This document shows positions 30,203 through 38,015 of a stretch of 58,754 bases of DNA, in pieces; the stretch's first letter is position 1; each line of letters opens with the position of its first letter. The DNA is taken from the NCBI GenBank assembly GCA_008933705.1, contig WBUN01000031.1:1-58754 (forward strand), written 5' to 3'. The notes beneath the pieces are model-generated. The model saw only the letters and a list, made by a program, of their open reading frames with translations, did no database searches and was not told where the DNA came from. This stretch comes from Hyphomicrobiaceae bacterium. Its GTDB lineage: Bacteria; Pseudomonadota; Alphaproteobacteria; Rhizobiales; Hyphomicrobiaceae. A program made the position numbers and the translations under genes.

Positions 30203-32485
30203 ATGGAAGACAAGCTGCGCCACGCGGCGCTCGAGTATCACCGCCTGCCGCGGCCGGGCAAGATTGCCATCCAGCCGACCAAGGAGCTTACGAACCAGCT
30301 CGATCTTTCTCTCGCCTATTCCCCGGGTGTCGCCTACGCCTGCCTTGCGATCAAGGACGATCCGGCCGAGGCGGCTGGCCTCACCTCGCGATCGAACCTT
30401 GTCGGCGTCATCACCAACGGGACCGCGGTGCTGGGCCTCGGCGACATCGGCCCCCTTGCCGGCAAGCCGGTCATGGAAGGCAAGGGATGCCTGTTCAAGA
30501 AGTTCGCCGGCATCGATGTATTCGACATCGAGGTGGCCGAGAAAGACCCTGACAGGCTGGTTGAGATCATTGCCGCGCTCGAGCCGACCTTCGGCGGCAT
30601 CAACCTCGAGGACATCAAGGCACCCGAGTGCTTCATCGTCGAGAGCAAGCTGCGCGAGCGCCTGAAGATCCCCGTCTTCCACGACGACCAGCACGGCACA
30701 GCCATCATCGTCGTCGCTGCGGTCCTCAACGCGTTGCAGCTCGTCGGCAAGAGCATCGGCGAGGTCAAGCTCGCCGCGAGCGGCGCGGGCGCTGCCGCGC
30801 TTGCCTGCCTCGATCTCCTGGTGAGCCTCGGCCTCAAGCGCGAAAACGTCACGATCTGTGACATCAAGGGCGTCGTTTACAAGGGCCGCACGGAGCTGAT
30901 GGACGCCTACAAGGAGCGCTTTGCGCGCGAGACGGGGGCACGTACCCTGGGCGAGGTCCTCGAAGGGGCGGACATCTTCCTCGGGCTCTCCGCCGGCGGC
31001 GTTGTGAAGCCGGAGATGCTGAAGAAGATGGCGCATCAGCCGATCGTGCTGGCGCTCGCCAATCCCGAGCCCGAGATCCGACCAGAGCTCGCCAAAGAGG
31101 TGCGCCCCGACGCCTTGATCTGCACCGGCCGATCGGACTATCCCAACCAGGTCAACAATGTGCTCTGCTTCCCTTTCATCTTCCGCGGCGCGCTTGACGT
31201 CGGTGCGACAGCCATCACCGAGGAGATGAAGGTAGCGGCCGTGCGCGCCATCGCCGGGCTCGCCCGAGCAGAGGCCAGCGATGTCGTTGCCAGCGCTTAC
31301 CGGGAAGAGCAGCCGCGCTTCGGGCCCGACTACCTCATCCCCAAGCCTTTCGACCCGCGCCTCATCGAGCGGATCGCACCGGCGGTCGCCGAGGCGGCCA
31401 TGAACAGTGGTGTCGCGACCCGCCCTCTTGCAGATCTCGAAGCCTACCGTCAGAGCCTTGGCCGTTTTGTCTACCACTCCGGCCCGAGCATGCGCCCGGT
31501 GCTGGAAACGGCCCGAAAGCAGTTGAAGCGGGTGATCTTCGCCGAGGGCGAGGACGAGCGCGTGCTCCGTGCTGCTCAGACGGTGGTCGATGAGAAGCTT
31601 GCGGTGCCTGTGCTGGTCGGGCGGGAGGCTGCCATAGCAGACCGTATCCAGGCGCTTGGCCTCCGCCTCACGCCAGGCAGGGATCTTGAGATCGTCCACG
31701 GGGTCTCCCATTACGAGCATGCTCACGCCGAGGCGGCCTATTTCGAGCTCATGAAGCGGCGCGGCGTCACCTCGGCCATGGCGCGCGAGGCCATGCGCAG
31801 CCAGCCGACGCTGATATCGGCCATGCATCTACGCAATGGCTATGTCGATGCGATGCTTTGCGGCATGCGCGGCACGTACGAGGAGCACCTCGCCCACGTG
31901 CGCGCTGTCATCGGCATGAGGCCGGGCGTCAGCACGCTCGCCGCCATGAATATGCTGATGCTTCCCGACCGGCAGCTCTTCATCTGCGATACCTACGTCA
32001 ATCGCAACCCGACGGTCGATCAGATTGCCGACATGACGCTTCTTGCGGCCGACGAGGTCCGTCGCTTCGGCATCCAGCCCAGCGTCGCGCTGCTGTCCCA
32101 CTCGAGTTTCGGCAGCGCGGATGCATGGGAAGCACAGCGCATGCGGTCGGCGCTGGAGCGGATCGTGACCTTGGACCCGAACCTGGAGATCGATGGCGAG
32201 ATGCGTGGCGATGCAGCGCTCTCTCGCGCGGTCCGCGACCAGGTCTTTCCCGATTCGCGACTGATCAAGGACGCCAACCTGCTGATCATGCCGAATGTCG
32301 ATGCCGCCAATATCGCCTACAACCTCGTGAAGGTGACGGCCGGCAACGGCATTACGGTAGGTCCCATCCTGCTCGGCACCGCCAAGCCCGTGCACATCCT
32401 GGAGCCGACTGCCAGCGTGCGCCGCATCGTCAACATGTCAGCCCTGGCCGTTGTGGATGCCGCCAGCCAAAGCGCCCCGGCTTGA
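30203..32485 (+). CDS. maeB: NADP-type malic enzyme with phosphotransacetylase-like domain
   Basis: A 760-residue two-part enzyme. Residues 1-430 are a malic enzyme: [47 protein letters not shown] and the metal region [15 protein letters not shown](P) contacts lie at [17 protein letters not shown] and [13 protein letters not shown]. Residues about 435-755 form a phosphate acetyltransferase-like domain ([13 protein letters not shown]..., [26 protein letters not shown]) that in MaeB serves regulation or assembly rather than acetyl transfer. It makes pyruvate from malate, feeding the PDH complex encoded just upstream. The GGAGGAAGG before the start supports 30203. Confidence 0.95.
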   Translation: MEDKLRHAALEYHRLPRPGKIAIQPTKELTNQLDLSLAYSPGVAYACLAIKDDPAEAAGLTSRSNLVGVITNGTAVLGLGDIGPLAGKPVMEGKGCLFKKFAGIDVFDIEVAEKDPDRLVEIIAALEPTFGGINLEDIKAPECFIVESKLRERLKIPVFHDDQHGTAIIVVAAVLNALQLVGKSIGEVKLAASGAGAAALACLDLLVSLGLKRENVTICDIKGVVYKGRTELMDAYKERFARETGARTLGEVLEGADIFLGLSAGGVVKPEMLKKMAHQPIVLALANPEPEIRPELAKEVRPDALICTGRSDYPNQVNNVLCFPFIFRGALDVGATAITEEMKVAAVRAIAGLARAEASDVVASAYREEQPRFGPDYLIPKPFDPRLIERIAPAVAEAAMNSGVATRPLADLEAYRQSLGRFVYHSGPSMRPVLETARKQLKRVIFAEGEDERVLRAAQTVVDEKLAVPVLVGREAAIADRIQALGLRLTPGRDLEIVHGVSHYEHAHAEAAYFELMKRRGVTSAMAREAMRSQPTLISAMHLRNGYVDAMLCGMRGTYEEHLAHVRAVIGMRPGVSTLAAMNMLMLPDRQLFICDTYVNRNPTVDQIADMTLLAADEVRRFGIQPSVALLSHSSFGSADAWEAQRMRSALERIVTLDPNLEIDGEMRGDAALSRAVRDQVFPDSRLIKDANLLIMPNVDAANIAYNLVKVTAGNGITVGPILLGTAKPVHILEPTASVRRIVNMSALAVVDAASQSAPA

Positions 32486-32690
32486 CGGAACCCCTCTTGC
32501 GGGGGCGGCGCGGCGGCCCCGTGCCCGGGGTTCGCAGTTTGCTTGCAAATGGCGCGCCGGACTGAATAGCAGTGCGAACACCTATGTGATTGAAGTTGAT
32601 ATCCAAGTTGCGACCAATCAGTTCCGGCCGCCATTGTTCGCGATGACCGCCGCCGACGCGACAGTCATCGCAGGGGTATGGACTCCGATC

Positions 32691-33068
32691 TCAGAAGGTG
32701 ACCAATCGGTAACCCTGATCGAGATAGCGGGATAGATCCAGGATGCCGCCCGTACCTGGGATCTGCTTGTCGCGCACCAACGTCACGCCGGTCGCCTTGG
32801 CGCCTTCCGTAGCCCCAAACACGTCGGCGCAGCCGCCGCAGACGCCAACCACTTTGTCTGCGATTGCATGATAGAGCGCATGTGCTGGATGGGCCGGCTT
32901 CGTTACCTCGGCCGGCCAACGAGCACCCGCACCTTGGAAAATCAGTGCTACGTCCTGCCCTTTGTCCTTCAATTCGAGCGTCAGAAACATCGCGTTGAAC
33001 AGGCGGCCCAGAGCCTCCTCGTGACCTGCCGTGGGGTCGGAGAAGACGACGATTGCTGTTTTCGACAT
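32691..33068 (-). CDS. DsrE-family small protein
   Basis: A 125-residue protein with a DsrE/TusD-like fold: KTAIVVFSDPTAGHEEALGRLFNAMFLTLELKDKGQDVALIFQGAG, then HALYHAIADKVVGVCGGCADVFGA. The two cysteines in VCGGCAD occupy the position where sulfur-handling members keep active cysteines. Other members of this branch are of unknown role. The start at 33068 (MSKTAIVV) has CGAGGAGC upstream; the longer frame adds unrelated residues and would overrun the intergenic operator. It is divergent from the TetR gene, with a palindromic site between them, so the regulator probably controls it. Confidence 0.78.
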   Translation of the reverse strand: MSKTAIVVFSDPTAGHEEALGRLFNAMFLTLELKDKGQDVALIFQGAGARWPAEVTKPAHPAHALYHAIADKVVGVCGGCADVFGATEGAKATGVTLVRDKQIPGTGGILDLSRYLDQGYRLVTF

Positions 33069-33094
33069 GGAAGCTCCTCGTTTGCGACTTGCAT

Positions 33095-33110
33095 TACCGA
33101 ACGATCGGTA
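33095..33110. promoter_or_regulatory. Palindromic operator candidate between DsrE-like and TetR genes
   Basis: TACCGAACGATCGGTA has perfect 6-bp arms around a 4-bp centre, a size and symmetry typical of TetR-family operators. It lies 27 bp before the DsrE-like start. A related sequence, ACCGTTCGTTCTGT, is at 33154-33167, about 40 bp upstream of the tetR start, matching the pattern ACCGNNCGNTCNGT. Confidence 0.6.
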
Positions 33111-33209
33111 TATAGTCAATGACGGAAGCCAACGGCCGCGTCAACCGTATTTGACCGTTCGTTCTGTAACAACAATGTGTACGTGAGCAGTCGAAACTGG
33201 AGGCTTGTC

Positions 33210-33806
33210 ATGGCGCGACCGCAATCGGTCGAGGATTCCGTGGTGATGGCGAGCCTCAGCTGCGTTTTTCGCGACGTCGGCTACGAGGGAGCTTCGCTTG
33301 CCATGCTGGCTCAAGCGACGGGCCTGCAGAAGGCGAGCCTCTATCATCGCTTTCCCGGCGGCAAGCAGCAGATGGCTGAAGAGGTCCTGGCATCAGCCCT
33401 CGCGTGGTACGAGACCAACATCCTCGCCCCGCTGCGGACGGAGGAGCCGCCGACCGAGCGCTTGGCGCAGGTCGTCAAGCATCTCGACGGCTTTTACTCC
33501 GGCGGAAAGCAGGCGTGCCTCCTCAATATGCTGGCTTCGCCGCGCGCTGAGTTCGGGCCGTTCTCTGCCGCAATCAAGGGAGCATTCGAGGCGCTGGTTC
33601 TAGCCTTTGCAGGGCTCGCACGTGATGCCGGTCACGATGCCAGAGCCGCAAAGCTGCGCGCCGAGCGTGCCGTGATGCTGCTGCAGGGCAGCCTGGTGAT
33701 GTCGCGCGGTCTCGGCTCGTCCAAGCCGTTCAAGACGTTTCTAGCGGGACTACCCGACGATCTGATCGGCACGCCGGCAGCGCATACCACCCCGACACGG
33801 AGATAG
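33210..33806 (+). CDS. TetR family transcriptional regulator
   Basis: A 198-residue TetR-type repressor. The N-terminal helix-turn-helix spans VFRDVGYEGASLAMLAQATGLQKASLYHRFPGGKQQMAEEV, where the SLYHRFPGGK end marks the YxaF/LmrA-like branch. The remaining helices form the ligand-binding domain (LRTEEPPTERLAQVVKHLDGFYSGGK and a C-terminal helix with RAVMLLQGSLVMSRGLG). CTGGAGG precedes the ATG at 33210, which is preferred over an upstream start. It probably represses the divergent DsrE-like gene and itself through the palindromes between them; the inducer is unknown. Confidence 0.88.
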   Translation: MARPQSVEDSVVMASLSCVFRDVGYEGASLAMLAQATGLQKASLYHRFPGGKQQMAEEVLASALAWYETNILAPLRTEEPPTERLAQVVKHLDGFYSGGKQACLLNMLASPRAEFGPFSAAIKGAFEALVLAFAGLARDAGHDARAAKLRAERAVMLLQGSLVMSRGLGSSKPFKTFLAGLPDDLIGTPAAHTTPTRR

Positions 33807-33850
33807 TATCATGAGCGACGAAGCACGGCCCCCGTTCCCTCCCTTCACCG

Positions 33851-34687
33851 CTAACCTTGATCCGCACCGACGCCCGTGCCCGACGCGTTCCGACCCCACG
33901 CCTTTGTCGCGGCCCGAATAACGGCCAGCGCGTCTATGCTTCCATCCGCCTCACCCTTCTCGAAGTCACCCGCGACCTGGGCCATCTGGTTCGTGACGTG
34001 GGCAAAGCAGAGAACGGCCTTCCGCCGTGCTGCGCTGAAGGCATAGAGTGCAGCGGCCTCCATCTCAACCGCCAGAAGCCCCCTGGCCTTCATCGCTGCA
34101 ATTGCTGGGGCGGTCTCTCGGAACGGGGCATCCGTTGTCCAGGTCGCCCCGCGCTCGACAGGCACCCGCAACCCCACAAAGGCATCCCTCATCGCGGCGA
34201 GAAGCTCGTCATTTGCGGAGCTGAATTCGGCCGGCGGCAGGTAATGATAGCTCGTGCCTTCATCCCGCAGCGCGCTCTCAATCAACACGAAATATGGTGG
34301 CGGGCGCAGCTCACGCAGCTGACCGGCCGAGGTCATGCTGATCAGCAGCTCACATCCGCTGGCAAAGAGCTGCTCTGCCACAAGCACCGCAAACGACGCC
34401 CCGACCGCGCAACCAACAAGTCCCAGTTCAACTCCATCCTCAGCGAAGCGATAGAGTTCCGTGTGATAGCAGGCCCATCCCACGTCAGCCTGCGCCCGAC
34501 CGGCCGCCTTGAGCCGCCGCACCAGATCGCCGTCCGGGTCCAAGACGCACACCGGAGGCACGTTTGTCGGAGCAAGGCCTTTTTGCCTTCGCGCTTCGCG
34601 CAGAAGGTTCACGGCCGTGAAGGCGCTCGGCGCGTCGTAGCGCTTATCGGCAAGAATTGGGGCTTGCCATTCGACATGACTTCTCAT
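33851..34687 (-). CDS. Nucleoside phosphorylase-like protein
   Basis: A 278-residue protein of the purine/uridine phosphorylase fold. Supporting segments are CVLDPDGDLVRRL, YRFAEDGVELGLVGCAVGASFAVLVAEQLFASGCELLISMTSAG (the phosphorylase glycine-rich core), VLIESALRDEGTSYHYLPP, and AAMKARGLLAVEMEAAALYAF, where MEAAALY is the classic nucleoside-binding motif. It would cleave a nucleoside or related compound with phosphate; the substrate is not predictable. The start at 34687 is chosen because about 160 residues of an open frame upstream have no family resemblance. It converges on the TetR gene with a gap of 44 bp. Confidence 0.75.
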   Translation of the reverse strand: MRSHVEWQAPILADKRYDAPSAFTAVNLLREARRQKGLAPTNVPPVCVLDPDGDLVRRLKAAGRAQADVGWACYHTELYRFAEDGVELGLVGCAVGASFAVLVAEQLFASGCELLISMTSAGQLRELRPPPYFVLIESALRDEGTSYHYLPPAEFSSANDELLAAMRDAFVGLRVPVERGATWTTDAPFRETAPAIAAMKARGLLAVEMEAAALYAFSAARRKAVLCFAHVTNQMAQVAGDFEKGEADGSIDALAVIRAATKAWGRNASGTGVGADQG

Positions 34688-35364
34688 GCAGGTATCCGTC
34701 TCAATGGGTTTGCGACTTGTTTTGTCGCGGCGATGGCGATGAATGCTACACCGAATGTCATCTGTCGGCCCAGCCAAAGGTCGATCGGCGACATGATCGG
34801 CGACATGAGTTGAGCGCACCAAGCGAACGGCGGATGGAACACGGCGCCGCGCAACGTACGTCGCCTCGGTGACCTTCGCGCGCACCGGTCGAATATGATG
34901 GCCGATGAGCATCGACAGGCCAACATGGCCCAAATCCACATCGGGCATCGTTACGCTCCGCGTCACCCAAGATTCAGGCCCGCGGATGCTAATGACCGTG
35001 CTAAGGTTATCGATGCGCTTGCACAAGGCTATTGAGATCACCGGCTCAGAGGCCGCGTTCCTCATCGAAAACAACCGCGATGCTCCCGCGACCTGCCCCA
35101 GGGTTTTCGGACCATGGATTAATTGAGAGACTGCCCTCCTGGATGGAGGGAAGCATGCGCAAGACAAGGTTCACGGGCGAGCGGGATACACGGGATTGCC
35201 AGGCCGAGCGCCTTGACCGTCTTGAGGTCGTGCACTTCACAAACCGCACGGCTGTTCCACGGGGAACACGAAATGCCGTGTGGGCCGGCTATCCTGGGTC
35301 CGAGTGCAACTGATGGATAAAGCCGAGCGGGGCGACCCGTTCATTGTGGAGGATGGGGGCGACG
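34688..35364. other. Gene-poor stretch with a possible IS3-type orfA remnant
   Basis: I see no intact gene in 677 bp. At 35135-35180 a ribosome-binding-like GGAGGGAAGC is followed by an ATG encoding MRKTRFTGE, which resembles the start of IS3-family orfA proteins, and CAGGCCGAG shortly after could be a trace of the usual QAE. The frame then degenerates. The remaining sequence shows open frames on both strands without family resemblance. Confidence 0.35.
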
Positions 35365-35787
35365 ATGCCGGACACTGGTGCGAAGCCGCTGGGTTTGCGA
35401 GCGCTGAAGCTGATCCTGGGAACTGATCAGCCCTCTGTTGCTGTCACGGCGACCGCAATCTGCGCGGCCCTCGGCAATATCTATGTCTTTCATATTGTGG
35501 ACTTGGCCGGGGGTCTGAAGCCGCCGCTTTGGCAGATGATCGGCGCTGGGTTGGCGCTGGCGCTGTTCCTCTTACCCTTCTTCTTCCTGGCCGTGTCACG
35601 AACCTTGTTGTTCATGTCCCCGTGGGAAGGCCTCGCCATCCTCACAGCGGCAACTCTCATTCCTCCAATTCTTGCGCGCACGCGGGCCCTGGGCGTCACA
35701 AACCCGGTCCTTGTGATCGGAGGCTGCATCGTCTTCCTAGTGGCGACCTTCCTGGTCACGAGATTGCTCATTAGGTGGAAGCGCTGA
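35365..35787 (+). CDS. Orphan membrane protein, unknown function
   Basis: About 140 residues with three to four hydrophobic segments: SVAVTATAICAALGNIYVF, MIGAGLALALFLLPFFFLAV, WEGLAILTAATLIPPILA and VLVIGGCIVFLVATFLVTRLL. It ends in a basic tail. I do not recognise a family. The ATG at 35365 has a G-rich sequence five bases upstream; an ATG at 35353 and a TTG at 35344 are alternatives. Its stop lies inside the start of an IS remnant, so the last residues may come from the insertion junction and the original C-terminus could have been different. It is flanked by IS relics on both sides. Confidence 0.5.
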   Translation: MPDTGAKPLGLRALKLILGTDQPSVAVTATAICAALGNIYVFHIVDLAGGLKPPLWQMIGAGLALALFLLPFFFLAVSRTLLFMSPWEGLAILTAATLIPPILARTRALGVTNPVLVIGGCIVFLVATFLVTRLLIRWKR

Positions 35788-36290
35788 CCCGTGAACATGG
35801 GCTCGGCATTGCGATTGAGCGCATCAAGCCCGGCAAGCCGACACAAAACGGACGCCACGAGCGCATGCACCTCACCTTGAAGAGAGAGACCACCAGGCCG
35901 CCAGGCATCAACAGCCTCCAGCAGCAGGCCCGCTTCGACGATTTCGTCCGCGAGTTCAATACCGAAAGGCCGCACCAGGCGCTGGCCATGAAGCCACCCG
36001 CCGAGCTCTATCGACCGGCCTCACGCGTCTATCAGGGCCTGCCCGAGATCGACTACCCGATGCACGATCGCGACGCCCTCGTCACCGCCTGCGGCCGCAT
36101 CTGCATGATGAGGAAGAAGATCAACATCTCAACCGTCATGGCAGGCCAGCGACTGGGGCTGAAGGAGGTCGACGACGGTATCTGGGTCGTAACCTTCATG
36201 GCCTACGACCTCGGATATATCGACTTGGAACAGAAAACCCTGCAACCTATCGACAACCCGTTCGGTGCAAAGGTGTTACCTATGTCTTAG
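35775..36290 (+). pseudogene. 5'-truncated transposase of an IS481-like insertion sequence
   Basis: About 170 residues of a DDE integrase-type transposase remain. IERIKPGKPTQNGRHERMHLTL contains the third catalytic acidic residue (Glu of NGRHER), followed by NSLQQQARFDDFVREFNTERPHQAL and a C-terminal beta-rich tail ending NPFGAKVLPMS. The first two catalytic Asp residues and the helix-turn-helix are gone. Two related 18-bp sequences at the 3' end, 36274-36291 (TGTTACCTATGTCTTAGG) and 36299-36316 (TGTCACCCATCTCTCCGG), look like the end repeats of this IS type. The remnant stops close to the 3' end of tRNA-Arg. Confidence 0.82.
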
Positions 36291-36334
36291 GTACGACCTG
36301 TCACCCATCTCTCCGGGCTGGACAAACGGAATAT

Positions 36335-36411
36335 TGGCGCACCGGGCAGGATTCGAACCCACGACCCCCAGATTCGTAGTCTGGTGCTCTATCCAGCTGA
36401 GCTACCGGTGC
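36335..36411 (-). tRNA. tRNA-Arg (anticodon ACG)
   Basis: The minus strand from 36411 folds as a full tRNA. The acceptor stem is GCACCGG/CCGGTGC, the D arm AGCTCAGCTGGATAGAGC, the anticodon stem CCAGA/TCTGG around loop CTACGAA (anticodon ACG), and the T arm carries GTTCGAATC. The discriminator and CCA are encoded at 36338-36335. ACG is wobble-edited to ICG and reads CGU/CGC/CGA. Confidence 0.96.
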
Positions 36412-37077
36412 TTGCCAGCCCGCTGCTGATGAGCAGGCGATCGGGCGGCCGATGTGGAGGGCCGTTTCCGCGCCGCCACTCCTATAGGCTGAAGTGCGCG
36501 AAATCAAGAGGCCGTGCGCGGCGAGGCTCGCCAGCCCGCCCCGGGCACGCTGGCCAAGCGGCGCCGCGGGCTCGCGCGAGCCGAGGATGCGGGCGTGCAG
36601 CCTCGGCCGATGTGCAGACATGCCGGATCGAGCTGGCCGTGCTGAACATCTTGCTTCTGCCCAAAAGAGGTCTTTGGCCAGCCTTCGACCGGCCAAGCAT
36701 CCGCCCAAAAGGATTGCGAAGGTAGCACCGTTGCCTCTCGGCCCGGTCCGTCGGCGAGGCTTCGGACTTCTCAGCCCCCCAGCCCCCCGGGGTTTCGATC
36801 GGCGGACCGGGCCTATCAAGCAAGAATAAGAGGCACGTCAGAAAGCTTCCCAGAAGCCTTCGCGGACTCGGCAGGCCGGCTCTTCCAAGCCGGCCGCTGT
36901 TTGTTGGCGGGGGCACGCATGCGATGACCGGCATCGCTTCCGTTCGAGCCGGTGCGGCCTCATGCTCTCAATCCATCGTCCGGCTGCAGTGATGCGGATG
37001 GCGGGATGCCGGCGACACGCACCGGATGACCGGCGCGGCATGGGGGCATGTCCGACGCAATGCAGATCGGAAAGGCT
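36412..37077. other. 666-bp gap upstream of tRNA-Arg: candidate promoter and an 8-bp stem hairpin
   Basis: No convincing protein gene is seen. On the minus strand CTTGAT (36508-36503) and TATAGG (36486-36481) are spaced by 16 bases and could be the tRNA promoter, about 70 bp upstream. At 36874-36895 GGCCGGCT and AGCCGGCC form a perfect 8-bp stem with a 6-base loop, followed by GCTGTTTGTT; it could end a short plus-strand transcript, but no promoter is clear. Confidence 0.4.
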
Positions 37078-37842
37078 TCAGAGCTGCTTCAAGAGCGCCG
37101 CGCCGATGATCGGTCCGGCCTTGCCCTGCTGCAGCAGGACTGCGCAGCGCTCGGTGCCGGGGCGCATGAAGGTGTGCTGCTCGAGCTGCACCGTCATGGC
37201 GCTGCCGTTCCAGACGCCGACCGGTATGAGCTCGCGCACAACGTTGTGGTAGGTGATCGTATGACCGCGGTTCTCGCCACGGGTGATCGGCACATCCACG
37301 CTCTTGGCGATCACGGCCAGCCAGAGCGTGGAATCCTTGGCTTGTGCAGCTTGCGGTGCCGCATCGGCCTCGATGGTGAGCTTGCCCTTGTCCGCCATCA
37401 TGCGGATGGGTACGCGCTTTGACATCAGCGCCTGCGATGTCTTCTCGATGGCGCTCAACACCTTGTCCTCGCGGCTGCCGTTCAGATGGGCCAGGCCGTT
37501 CACGACCATCATCGGTGTATAGACCATCGGCACCGCAAGGGACGCCTTGTAGGCATGCTGGCGCTCGGTGAATTTGGGGCTCGCCAGCGTGTCCTTCCAG
37601 CCGAGGTAGTCCCAATAATCCACGGACATGGAAAGCGCGATCACGTCATCGCGGCCGGCGAGCCGCCCGAGCAATGCATCGGCGGCCGGACAGGAGGAGC
37701 AGCCTTGGCTGGTAAACAACTCGACAACGGCGGGAGAGCTTGCGGTGGCGGAGGATGGTGCGGCGGCCGAACCTTGCGCGGCAGCGGGGTTTGATGAGCC
37801 GATCAGGCCGGCGGCAAGCGCAAGAAGCGCGAAAATCCGCAT
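37078..37842 (-). CDS. DUF1223 secreted thioredoxin-like protein
   Basis: A 254-residue protein with a signal peptide (RIFALLALAAGLIGSSNPAAAQ, cleavage near residue 23) followed by VVELFTSQGCSSCPAADALLGRLAGR. Its CSSC pair sits where thioredoxin-like folds have CxxC. SVDYWDYLGWKDTLASPKFTERQ and VYTPMMVVNG complete the DUF1223 signature. It is exported, with an uncertain redox role. Placement beside acnA and the cytochrome c maturation genes is conserved in Hyphomicrobiales from memory, and a redox function near CcmG is reasonable but unproven. Confidence 0.88.
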   Translation of the reverse strand: MRIFALLALAAGLIGSSNPAAAQGSAAAPSSATASSPAVVELFTSQGCSSCPAADALLGRLAGRDDVIALSMSVDYWDYLGWKDTLASPKFTERQHAYKASLAVPMVYTPMMVVNGLAHLNGSREDKVLSAIEKTSQALMSKRVPIRMMADKGKLTIEADAAPQAAQAKDSTLWLAVIAKSVDVPITRGENRGHTITYHNVVRELIPVGVWNGSAMTVQLEQHTFMRPGTERCAVLLQQGKAGPIIGAALLKQL

Positions 37843-37956
37843 GGGGCAGACAATCCTTAATCCTGCGTGGGCCGACGCCTTCGCTGCACGGAATATATCC
37901 GTGTTTGCGCGATCAAGTGCGAGTCACGAATGGGTGAGACGAAACATCCCGGATTC

Positions 37957-37977
37957 GTGAGCGGGCGAGCCGCTCAC
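37957..37977 (-). terminator. Hairpin downstream of acnA
   Basis: GTGAGCGG and CCGCTCAC form a perfect 8-bp stem around GCGAG, about 40 bp past the acnA stop. There is no T run after it on the minus strand, so it may be a weak or Rho-assisted terminator or simply stabilise the 3' end. Confidence 0.4.
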
Positions 37978-38015
37978 GCCGGGAAGAAATCGTGTTCAAA
38001 ACGGGGTCTGGCCCG

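Noticed and set aside
28604-31828. Very long open frame on the minus strand opposite lpdA and maeB
   Set aside because: Its translation is rich in Arg, His, Asp and Leu without any family resemblance, and the opposite strand encodes two textbook enzymes. Such frames arise from codon bias in GC-rich genes. The same applies to the long frame at 10384-12447 opposite kdpB.
32486-32560. GC-rich inverted segments after maeB as a terminator
   Set aside because: The best stem is five base pairs (CCCCG/CGGGG) with no T run after it, too weak to list as a feature.
32551-32566. TGGCGCGCCGGAC as a possible attachment-site copy of the tRNA-Arg 3' end
   Set aside because: Similarity to the tRNA end (TGGCGCACCGGGCAGG) covers only about ten bases with mismatches; this is expected by chance in such GC-rich DNA.
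36482-36934. Open frames on both strands upstream of tRNA-Arg
   Set aside because: They overlap each other, lack ribosome-binding sites and have compositions typical of antisense GC-rich noise.
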